Assembly: GCA_016875695.1 (NCBI GenBank)
Contig: VGPB01000061.1
Location: 1-9,441, forward strand
Direction of reading: 5' to 3'
DNA: 9,441 nt
From: Chloroflexota bacterium
GTDB lineage: Bacteria; Chloroflexota; Dehalococcoidia; UBA2979
Shown: in pieces, positions 1 to 5,146 of the stretch
How the letters are laid out: each line of letters starts with the position of its first letter
Numbering within the stretch: position 1 is the stretch's first letter
Notes under the pieces: model-generated
Database searches by the model: none
What the model saw: the letters and a program-made list of their open reading frames with translations, nothing else
Told to the model about the DNA's origin: nothing
Program-made: the position numbers and the translations under genes

Positions 1-86
1 GCGCCGCGGCCGCAGCCGCCAGCATCGAGGCCGCCCGCGCCGCCGAGGCGCCGGCCGACCCGCCAGCAGCCGAGTCCGACGCGTGA
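1..86 (+). CDS. rpsP: C-terminal end of a gene, probably ribosomal protein S16 (partial)
   Basis: Only the last 27 codons are present, read in frame from base 3 to a TGA at 84-86. They encode an Ala-rich, low-complexity tail (six alanines, then S-I-E-A-A-R-A-A-E and a Pro/Ala/Glu stretch). No fold can be recognised from this. The S16 call rests on context: rpsP, khpA and rimM follow each other in many bacteria, and S16 often carries an Ala/Glu-rich C-terminal extension in high-GC species. The stop overlaps the khpA start as GTGA, so the two genes are probably translationally coupled. The reading frame is seen; the identity is inferred. Confidence 0.55.
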   Translation, partial: AAAAAASIEAARAAEAPADPPAAESDA

Positions 87-310
87 AGCCGCTCGTTGAG
101 TACCTCGCGCGCGCGCTCGTGCGCCACCCCGAGCAGGTAAGCGTCGAAGAAGAGCGCTACGGCGAGCGCGTCGTGCTACGCCTACACGTCGCCGACGACG
201 ACAAGGGCCGCGTGATCGGCCGCGAGGGCCGCGTCGCCAACGCCATCCGCTCGCTGCTGCACGTCGCCGCCACGCGCGCGGGTGTGCGCGCGACGCTCGA
301 CATCGACTAG
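83..310 (+). CDS. khpA: KhpA, single KH-domain RNA-binding protein
   Basis: A 75-residue protein with the normal length of KhpA (YlqC), a small KH-domain protein that binds RNA in the cytoplasm, usually as a homodimer or with KhpB, and affects cell envelope and division in the species where it was studied. The KH signature is clear: an N-terminal helix (VEYLARALVRHP), beta strands around residues 20-36, then K-G-R-V-I-G-R-E-G-R with the GxxG loop G-R-E-G at residues 46-49, followed by the helix VANAIRSLLHVAA. The GTG start overlaps the TGA of the upstream gene by four bases (GTGA). No strong Shine-Dalgarno is visible, which fits coupling to the upstream gene. rimM follows after 16 bases, the usual neighbour. 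Confidence 0.93.
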   Translation: MKPLVEYLARALVRHPEQVSVEEERYGERVVLRLHVADDDKGRVIGREGRVANAIRSLLHVAATRAGVRATLDID

Positions 311-326
311 CGCCTCGACACCGCAC

Positions 327-878
327 GTGAGCAATGATGCCGCCTCGGACGCCGCGCCGCGGGGAGCTGGCGAGAAGGACACAGGCGGCCGCGTCGCCGT
401 GGGTCGCATCAACGGCACGTGGGGCCTGCGCGGCCACGTCAAGGTCACACCCTACACCGCGAACGAGGCGCGCTTCCGCGCCGGCTCGCGCCTGCTCGTC
501 GCCGGCACGCCCACCGAGGTGCTTGACGTCGTGCGCACGCAGGGCTACCCCTGCGTGCGCTTCGCCGGTTACGACACGGTCGAGGCGGCCGAGCGCCTGC
601 GCGGCGCGCTGATCGAGATCGAGGCCGCCGAGCTGCCGCCCCTCCCGGAGGGCGAGTACTACCGCCACGATCTGATCGGGCTGCGCGTGGTCACGCGCGA
701 CGGCGAGCCGCTCGGCGAGTTGGTTGACATCCTCGCGACCGGCGCAAACGACGTGTACGTCGTGCGGCGCCAAGACGCGCCCGAAGCGCTGCTGCCGGCG
801 ATCGCCGACGTGGTCGTGCGCGTGGACCTGGAGGCGGGCGAGCTCGTCGTCAATGTGCTACCGGGGCTGCTCGACTAG
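327..878 (+). CDS. rimM: RimM, 16S rRNA processing / 30S maturation factor
   Basis: RimM binds ribosomal protein S19 and helps assemble the head of the 30S subunit. The protein has 183 residues, usual for the family. The N-terminal RimM barrel starts with V-G-R-I-N-G-T-W-G-L-R-G-H-V-K-V (residues 25-40), the conserved family motif. It contains VRFAGYDTVEAAERLRGALI (about 77-96), the typical region before the linker. The PRC-barrel domain covers about 110-183, with Y-Y-R-H-D-L-I-G-L-R-V, G-E-P-L-G, and A-N-D-V-Y-V-V-R. I chose GTG at 327 because it lies 16 bases after the khpA stop and gives a short tail before the motif. A GTG at 282 is in the same frame but would overlap khpA by 29 bases. 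No strong Shine-Dalgarno is seen. trmD, the normal downstream partner, does not follow. Confidence 0.93.
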   Translation: MSNDAASDAAPRGAGEKDTGGRVAVGRINGTWGLRGHVKVTPYTANEARFRAGSRLLVAGTPTEVLDVVRTQGYPCVRFAGYDTVEAAERLRGALIEIEAAELPPLPEGEYYRHDLIGLRVVTRDGEPLGELVDILATGANDVYVVRRQDAPEALLPAIADVVVRVDLEAGELVVNVLPGLLD

Positions 879-886
879 CGCACGCA

Positions 887-916
887 TTCGCCCGTGCCGA
901 ACGCCCCGCCTATACT
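887..916 (+). promoter_or_regulatory. Candidate promoter for tRNA-Ala
   Basis: TATACT at 911-916 matches the sigma-70 -10 consensus in five of six bases and stands out in otherwise GC-rich DNA. A weak -35 candidate, TTCGCC at 887-892 (three of six), lies 18 bases upstream. Transcription would begin around 922-924, about ten bases before the tRNA. This would let the tRNA be expressed independently of khpA-rimM. The match is seen; promoter activity is inferred. Confidence 0.45.
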
Positions 917-933
917 CGAACGCGCAGCCCGGT

Positions 934-1009
934 GGGGGCGTAGCTCAGCTGGGAGAGCGCTGCGTTCGCATCGCAGAGGTCAGGGGTTCGAGTCCCCTCG
1001 CCTCCACCA
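934..1009 (+). tRNA. tRNA-Ala, anticodon CGC
   Basis: A complete 76-base cloverleaf. The acceptor stem GGGGGCG (934-940) pairs with CGCCTCC (999-1005) and has the G3:U70 wobble pair, the main identity element for alanyl-tRNA synthetase. The D arm is GCTC/GAGC (943-946, 955-958). The anticodon stem CTGCG/CGCAG (960-964, 972-976) encloses the loop TTCGCAT, with anticodon CGC at 967-969 reading the codon GCG. The T arm is AGGGG-TTCGAGT-CCCCT (982-998). Discriminator A is at 1006 and the CCA end (1007-1009) is encoded. GCG is expected to be a common Ala codon at this GC content. It lies 55 bases after rimM, and only 18 bases separate it from the end of the convergent minus-strand redox gene. Confidence 0.97.
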
Positions 1010-1027
1010 CCGCCTGCCCCCACGCCG

Positions 1028-1611
1028 TCATCCGGCGCCAGCGAGGACCGATCGCCCGGCCTCGGCCAGCGCATCCACCAGCGTGTCGCCGGTGCGAAAG
1101 CGCTCCGCCGGCGCCTCCGAGCGCTCGGCCAGGTGACGGGTCCAGGCGGCATCCTCGTCTGTGCCGCGGATCTGCTCCTCACATCCTCGCGATCTCTCAG
1201 CTGATGGAACCACCCTACGGACACGGGCAGCTGTTCGCCCTCCCAGCGCGTCTCGCGACGGTAGAACAGGTAGCAGTCCCACGCGACGTGATGCTGCCAG
1301 CCGAGGTTCGCGGCAAGCGCGCGCCCCGCGCGATGCGCCGAGTCGTGGAAGCTCTCGACGCGCCCGTCCGAGAAGCGGGCCGCGGCGGACGCCGCCGCCT
1401 CCTCCCCGTCCGACTCGAGCATATCGATGAACACGAGCGCCGCCGCGAAGCCGGCGCAGGGAAGGGCATCGAGCAACGAGCGCTGCACCCCACGAGCGAC
1501 GGCGACGCACGGCGCTCAGGTCGGCGAGAGGATCGCCATGAAGCGTGCGCGATCGGCGTGCACGTTGAACCATTCGCGCAGCGGATCGAGGCTCCCCCGT
1601 AGCGACTGCAC
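1028..1611 (-). CDS. Candidate selenoprotein: thioredoxin-like protein with UxxC active site (one frameshift)
   Basis: Read from GTG 1611-1609, the frame gives a thioredoxin-like start with S-L-R-G-S-L-D-P-L-R-E-W-F-N and then F-M-A-I-L-S-P-T. TGA at 1518-1516 follows, and the frame continues A-P-C. With TGA read as selenocysteine this is L-S-P-T-U-A-P-C, a beta strand followed by a U-x-x-C redox site (U32, C35). Protein-like sequence continues: ALVFIDMLESDGE, A-H-R-A-G-R-A-L-A, H-H-V-A-W-D-C-Y-L-F-Y, and G-W-F-H-Q-L-R-D. The start has an excellent Shine-Dalgarno, GGGAGG at 1623-1618, six bases away. Near 1180 the frame must shift: one missing G would restore D-V-E-E-Q-I-R and lead to the C-terminal segment A-E-R-F-R-T-G-D-T-L-V-D-A-L, ending at TGA 1030-1028. 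The restored length is 194 residues. Its role is probably cytoplasmic thiol or selenol redox chemistry. The alternative is a decaying pseudogene with one nonsense and one frameshift change. Confidence 0.72.
1478..1518 (-). promoter_or_regulatory. Candidate bacterial SECIS stem-loop of the thioredoxin-like gene
   Basis: Starting inside the TGA (1518-1516), GAGCGC (1517-1512) pairs exactly with GCGCTC (1483-1478). Further pairs TGC/GCA lie above a CG bulge, with weaker pairs higher up. The apical loop, about nine bases at 1500-1492, begins with G and starts 16 bases after the TGA. Bacterial SECIS elements recognised by SelB lie just downstream of the UGA and have a G early in the loop. The pairings are seen; function is inferred, and GC-rich DNA forms such stems easily. 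Confidence 0.5.
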
Positions 1612-1617
1612 TCGGGG

Positions 1618-1623
1618 CCTCCC
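1618..1623 (-). promoter_or_regulatory. Shine-Dalgarno deciding the start of the thioredoxin-like gene
   Basis: On the minus strand GGGAGG precedes the GTG at 1611-1609 by six bases. This is the best ribosome-binding site near this gene. It places the start upstream of the in-frame TGA at 1518-1516, so the sequence before the TGA is translated as part of the same gene. Confidence 0.7.
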
Positions 1624-1640
1624 GCTCCCTGCCGAGACCC

Positions 1641-1658
1641 GGCGCGCGCACGCGCGCC
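1641..1658. repeat. Perfect GC inverted repeat between the two redox genes
   Basis: GGCGCGCG (1641-1648) and CGCGCGCC (1651-1658) are exact inverted arms around two bases. It lies in the 144-base gap between the two candidate selenoprotein genes, about 30 bases upstream of the second start. No T-run follows on either strand, so it is not a standard terminator. It could attenuate or separate the two transcripts, or be chance. I see nothing else clear in 1612-1755. Confidence 0.55.
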
Positions 1659-1755
1659 GTGCGGGACGCGGGCTAACGAGAGCTCCCGCCCGGTGAACCT
1701 GCCGAACGTGCGCCAGCCCGCGGGACGTTCATCCAGGCCCGGCCGCAAGGCCACG

Positions 1756-2760
1756 CTAGGTGCGGGGCGAGGGGCGGTCTAGGCGGCGCAGCGGCACGCG
1801 CACCTCCAGCCGACGCCGCTGCGGCAAGTAGCACTCCAGCTCCGTGCACACCTGGTAGCCCACGTCCACCGTGACCGTGACCGCGTCGGGCGCGTCGGCC
1901 TCCGGCACGCGACTCAGCAGCGGCACCGCGACCTCGACGGCACCGCCGGCGCCTGGCTCGATCACCTCGACGCGCTCGTCGAGCCCTCCCACCGCCAGCG
2001 TCACGGTGCGCGGATAGCGCGCGCCAGTCACCTCCAGGCCTTCGGGCGCGCTCACGGCCACAGTCGTCGGGATGAAGCCCGCCGGTGCGTCCGGCCCGTA
2101 CAAGTGCTCTCCGTCCGCGAGCGCGATGCGCACGTACAGCTCAGTCCACTGGCCGAAGCCGAGCGCGTCGGCGCCGAGCACGACCGAGACCTCCGGTTCG
2201 GCGGCCGAGGGATTCGCGGACATATCGAGCGCCAGGCCGAGTACGCCGTGCAGCAGCGCGTCGACCGTCTCGCGCTCCTGGTAGCGGCGGTGGAAGCGCT
2301 TGTGCGTCACCGTTCCCCGCTCGTCGGTCACGAACAGCCCGGGGAACGGCAGCCCGTAGTCCGGCTCACCGGGCTCGATCAGCGTGTTCAGCATCCCCAC
2401 GCGGCGGATCACCGCCGAGTCGGCGTCGGACAGCAGCGGGTACGCGATGCCGCGCTCCGCCGCGAACGCGGCCAGCGCCGGCACAGGGTCCGGCGTCACG
2501 ACGAAGAGCGCGTACCCGGCAGCCTCGAGGTCGGCAGCGCGACGTTGCAGCTCCACGAGCTGCGTGCGGCAGTACGGTCACCACACCACCGAGCGGATGA
2601 ACGCGACCACCGCGCCACGCCGCGCGCGGCTCGCAGCGAGGCGCACCAGCCGGCCGCGTTGGTCCCGCAGCTCGAAGTCCGGCAGCGGCTCGCCAACGGC
2701 GGGGCCGCTCGAGAACTCGCCCTGCGGGTTGCGGGAGCGCGGGGGGCGCGGAGTCGTCAA
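1756..2760 (-). CDS. Candidate selenoprotein: peroxiredoxin-like domain (UxxC) fused to a DsbD-alpha-like domain
   Basis: Read from TTG 2760-2758, the protein begins with a Pro/Arg-rich stretch, then V-G-E-P-L-P-D-F-E-L-R-D-Q-R-G (about 22-36), the usual start of an AhpC/TSA peroxiredoxin. A strand V-V-A-F-I-R-S-V-V-W leads to an in-frame TGA at 2580-2578, followed by P-Y-C-R-T-Q-L-V-E-L-Q. With TGA as selenocysteine the site is W-U-P-Y-C (U61, C64), the place of the redox Cys in atypical peroxiredoxins. The fold continues with F-V-V-T-P-D-P and L-L-S-D-A-D, and ends near 178. Residues 190-324 resemble the DsbD N-terminal domain, with two cysteines at 305 and 310 in Y-Q-V-C-T-E-L-E-C-Y-L-P. 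Total 334 residues. It probably reduces peroxides or relays thiol electrons. No signal peptide is seen, odd for a DsbD-type domain. TTG is preferred because GAGG lies seven to eight bases upstream and an in-frame TAG closes the frame further up. Confidence 0.8.
2547..2580 (-). promoter_or_regulatory. Candidate bacterial SECIS stem-loop of the peroxiredoxin-like gene
   Basis: Fourteen bases after the TGA (2580-2578), a perfect seven-base-pair stem GCAGCTC/GAGCTGC (2563-2557 and 2553-2547) encloses the three-base loop GTG. The loop begins with G and starts 22 bases after the TGA. This agrees with the bacterial SECIS rule of a hairpin shortly downstream of the UGA with G in the first loop positions. 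The stem is seen; SelB binding is inferred. Confidence 0.6.
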
Positions 2761-2789
2761 CGCTGGCCCTCGGCGGCTCGCCGCCAGCG
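2761..2789. repeat. Inverted repeat over the ribosome-binding site of the peroxiredoxin-like gene
   Basis: CGCTGGC (2761-2767) and GCCAGCG (2783-2789) are exact inverted arms, with a nested GGCG/CGCC hairpin inside. On the minus-strand transcript the structure ends directly at the TTG start and includes the GAGG Shine-Dalgarno in a bulge. It could limit translation start, but no control is proven. The 93-base gap 2761-2853 holds no other recognisable feature. Confidence 0.5.
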
Positions 2790-2853
2790 TGGCGACGTGG
2801 CCCCAAGTCTACAGCGGCGCGCGGGGCCCCGCGCCGGGTCGTGAGCGGACGCG

Positions 2854-3060
2854 CTAGTAGCCTCCGTATCCCCCGCCGTGACTCGCACCGTCCGAGCCGT
2901 GCGGCGCGCCCGAATCGGTGCCGCTCACCTGCACCGTGACGCCCGGCGGCTCGGCGAACACGCCGAGTGCTGTCCCGCCGACGAACGCGGCGAACGCCGC
3001 GAGCACGAGCACGGCACTCCCCGCGACCAGCGCATCGGCGATCGTGTCCAGCCTGTGCAT
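2854..3060 (-). CDS. Small membrane protein with Gly/Tyr-rich tail, unknown function
   Basis: A 68-residue protein not assigned to any family. It has a short N-terminal segment (M-H-R-L-D-T-I-A-D), one hydrophobic span of about 25 residues (A-L-V-A-G-S-A-V-L-V-L-A-A-F-A-A-F-V, extending to G-V-F), a short Thr/Val segment P-P-G-V-T-V-Q-V-S-G-T, and a polar Ser/His/Gly tail ending G-G-G-Y-G-G-Y. The start is well supported: ATG with GAGGGG five bases upstream (3071-3066). It stands alone between a 73-base gap after acyP and a 93-base gap before the peroxiredoxin-like gene. Being next to two redox genes could mean a shared task, but the sequence does not show this. It is likely real because of the strong ribosome site and the clear membrane span. 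Confidence 0.7.
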   Translation of the reverse strand: MHRLDTIADALVAGSAVLVLAAFAAFVGGTALGVFAEPPGVTVQVSGTDSGAPHGSDGASHGGGYGGY

Positions 3061-3076
3061 CGCAACCCCTCACGTC

Positions 3077-3099
3077 GTGCGCCGCCCTGTGCGCCGCCC
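3077..3099. repeat. Short tandem direct repeat, 12-base period
   Basis: GTGCGCCGCCC occurs at 3077-3087 and again at 3089-3099, separated by one base. It lies in the 73-base gap upstream of the small membrane protein, just before that gene's ribosome-binding site. It may be a protein-binding site or simple slippage. The remainder of 3061-3133 shows nothing recognisable. Confidence 0.55.
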
Positions 3100-3133
3100 G
3101 GTCGGCGTCGCGCGTGCCCGGCGCAGAGGGCCG

Positions 3134-3421
3134 CTAGATCATCGCCTCGAAGCCCACGAACTCGCCCGTGGCGTCCTCCCAGCGGAACTCGACGTCGTCG
3201 ACGCGGGCAAGCGGAGGGCCGTCCCGCATGCGCTCGACGAGGCGGCGCAGCGTCGGCTCGTCCGCCTCCGCGACCACCTCGACGGTGCGGCCGTCCGGGA
3301 GGTTGCGCGCGTAGCCGGTGACCTGCAGGCGCGTCGCCTCGTACGCACAGAATGCGCGGTAGCCCACCGCCTGCACGCCACCCGTCGCCTTCGCGACCAT
3401 GCGCCGGCGCGGCGCGTTCAC
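3134..3421 (-). CDS. acyP: Acylphosphatase
   Basis: Acylphosphatase hydrolyses acyl phosphates to a carboxylate and phosphate in the cytoplasm. The 95-residue length fits the family. The signature lies at residues 15-44: G-V-Q-A-V-G-Y-R with the phosphate-binding Arg (R22), then T-G-Y-A-R-N-L-P-D-G with the catalytic Asn (N40). The usual Gly before V-G is Ala here (Q-A-V-G), a minor variation. The beta-alpha-beta core continues with T-V-E-V-V-A-E-A-D-E-P-T-L-R-R-L. The GTG start at 3421 directly abuts the TGA stop of aroKB, so it is very probably translated by coupling. An ATG at residue 8 (3400-3398) is also possible and would still keep the whole motif. The last gene of the tightly packed operon. 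Confidence 0.93.
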   Translation of the reverse strand: MNAPRRRMVAKATGGVQAVGYRAFCAYEATRLQVTGYARNLPDGRTVEVVAEADEPTLRRLVERMRDGPPLARVDDVEFRWEDATGEFVGFEAMI

Positions 3422-5146
3422 TCAGCCCGTCGCCACGAGCGAGCGCACCGTCTCGGCGACCAGCGCCTCCGGCACGTCTTCGTGCAGCGCAGCGGCGCCC
3501 GCGCGCTCGAGCAGCACGAAGCGCACGCGCCCGGCCTCGACCTTCTTGTCGCGCCGCAACGCGTCGAGGACTGCGCGCGCATCGACGCCGGGCGCGGCGA
3601 GCGGCAGCCCGAACGCGCGCAGTACATCGGCCTGCCGCGCGAGCAGGTCGTCCGAGTGCACACCCATGCGCACGGCGATGCGCCCGGCCGCCATCATGCC
3701 GGCAGCGACCGCCTCGCCGTGCAAGTACTCACCGCCGTAGCCGCTGGCCGCCTCAATGGCGTGACCGATCGTGTGGCCGTAGTTCAGGATCGCGCGCAGG
3801 CCGCGCTCCTGCGGGTCGGCCGAGACCACCAGCGCCTTCAGCCGCGCCGAGCGCGCCGTGACCTGCGCCAGCAGCTCCATATCCGGGGCGCCGCCCGTCA
3901 GCCGCCCCGCGTTGCGCTCCAGCAGGTGTAGCAGCCCCACGTCGAGGATCAGCGCGTGCTTAATCACCTCCGCGAACCCCTCCGCGTGCGACCGGCGCGG
4001 CAGCGTGCGCAGCGTGTCGATGTCCGCGATCACGGCCCGCGGCTGGTAGAACGCGCCCACGAGGTTCTTGCCCGCCGGGAGGTCGACCGCGACCTTGCCC
4101 CCGATCGCCGCGTCGTTCATCGCGAGCACCGACGTCGGCAGCTGCACGAACGGCATGCCGCGCAGGTACGTCGCCGCGACGAAGCCCGCGAGGTCGCCGA
4201 CGACGCCACCCCCGAGCGCGAGCACCAGGTCGCGGCGCTCCGCACGCTGCTCGGCGAGCCAGTGGTGCAGCTCGCCGGCCACGCGCCACGTCTTCGAGGC
4301 CTCGCCGGCCGGGACGACGTACGAGGCGCCCGGGATGCCGGCGGTCTCGAGCGAACGCGCGATGCTCGGTCCGTGCGCCTCGATGACGTTCGCATCGGAG
4401 ACCAGGAACACGCGCCCGGCCAGGCCGAGCTGGCGCAGCCGCTCCGGCAGCCGCTCGAGCTGGCCGCTTCCGACCCAGATCGGGTAGCGCTCGGCCCCCG
4501 TGTCCACGATCGCCGCGGGCGTGGCGGAGAGCCGCGCCGAGCCGAGCCGGTCGAGGCGGAGCGGCTGGCGCAGCAGCGTGGCGGCCTCGCCGGCCCACGC
4601 CTGCAGCACCCGCCCGGCGATCGCCTCCGGTTCCAGGCCCTGCGCTGGCACCCACAGGTCGGCGTGGCTATACGCGTGGCGCCGCTCATCATCCAGCTCC
4701 TGCAGGCGCGCCTCGATGTCGTCGCCCAGCAGCGGGCGCTCACTCGCGACGGGTGCCGCGCGCAACCGCGCGGCGATCGCGCCCGGTGTCGCGTCGAGGA
4801 ACACGAGCAGCGCCCGCTCGCCGAGCGCACGCCGCGACTCCGAATGTTGGAACGCGCCGCCGCCCGTCGCGATCACCGCCGGGGTGCGCCGCGCGGCGTC
4901 GAGCACCACCTCGCGCTCCAGCGCGCGGAACGTCGTCTCGCCGCGCGTCGTGATCAGCGCCGCCGGCGTCTCGCCGTGGCGCTCGCGCACCAGGTCGTCC
5001 GTGTCCAGCAGCGGCCAGCCCAGGCGCTGCGCCAGCAGCGCGCCCACGGTCGACTTGCCTACGCCAGACAGCCCCACGAGCACGATCTGCTGCACGGCCA
5101 CGCCCGCCGTGCCGACCGTCGATGCCTGGGCCTCGCGCGCGGTCAC
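3422..5146 (-). CDS. aroKB: Bifunctional shikimate kinase / 3-dehydroquinate synthase (AroK-AroB fusion)
   Basis: One 574-residue protein carries two steps of the shikimate pathway in the cytoplasm. Residues about 20-185 are shikimate kinase: Walker A G-L-S-G-V-G-K-S-T (25-33), D-T-D-D-L-V (48-53) for shikimate and Mg, T-G-G-G-A (94-98), and the lid S-E-R-P-L-L. Residues about 205-574 are 3-dehydroquinate synthase, which closes DAHP to dehydroquinate using NAD and a metal: A-L-G-G-G-V-V-G-D-L-A-G-F (310-322), L-P-T-S-V-L-A-M-N-D-A-A-I-G-G-K (336-351), and metal ligands E393 (F-A-E-V-I-K-H), H458 (N-Y-G-H-T-I-G-H) and H476 (L-H-G-E). The two activities are not consecutive steps in the pathway. 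The GTG at 5146 overlaps the aroC stop by GTGA. The frame stays open upstream to 5629, but that part is antisense to aroC and has no conserved motif. Confidence 0.95.
   Translation of the reverse strand: MTAREAQASTVGTAGVAVQQIVLVGLSGVGKSTVGALLAQRLGWPLLDTDDLVRERHGETPAALITTRGETTFRALEREVVLDAARRTPAVIATGGGAFQHSESRRALGERALLVFLDATPGAIAARLRAAPVASERPLLGDDIEARLQELDDERRHAYSHADLWVPAQGLEPEAIAGRVLQAWAGEAATLLRQPLRLDRLGSARLSATPAAIVDTGAERYPIWVGSGQLERLPERLRQLGLAGRVFLVSDANVIEAHGPSIARSLETAGIPGASYVVPAGEASKTWRVAGELHHWLAEQRAERRDLVLALGGGVVGDLAGFVAATYLRGMPFVQLPTSVLAMNDAAIGGKVAVDLPAGKNLVGAFYQPRAVIADIDTLRTLPRRSHAEGFAEVIKHALILDVGLLHLLERNAGRLTGGAPDMELLAQVTARSARLKALVVSADPQERGLRAILNYGHTIGHAIEAASGYGGEYLHGEAVAAGMMAAGRIAVRMGVHSDDLLARQADVLRAFGLPLAAPGVDARAVLDALRRDKKVEAGRVRFVLLERAGAAALHEDVPEALVAETVRSLVATG

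Noticed and set aside
1023..1037. Hairpin CGCCG/CGGCG between the tRNA and the convergent gene as a terminator
   Set aside because: The stem is only 5 bp and no T-run follows on either strand; GC-rich DNA gives such stems often.
910..1170. Minus-strand frame continuing from the thioredoxin-like gene through the tRNA
   Set aside because: After about 1180 the residues become Arg/Pro-rich shadow sequence running antisense to the tRNA; the sensible C-terminal end lies in another frame ending at 1028.
1028..2760. Use of a genetic code in which TGA is always a sense codon
   Set aside because: TGA ends aroC, aroKB, mltG and other genes here at sensible positions with overlapping starts, so it is a normal stop in this genome.
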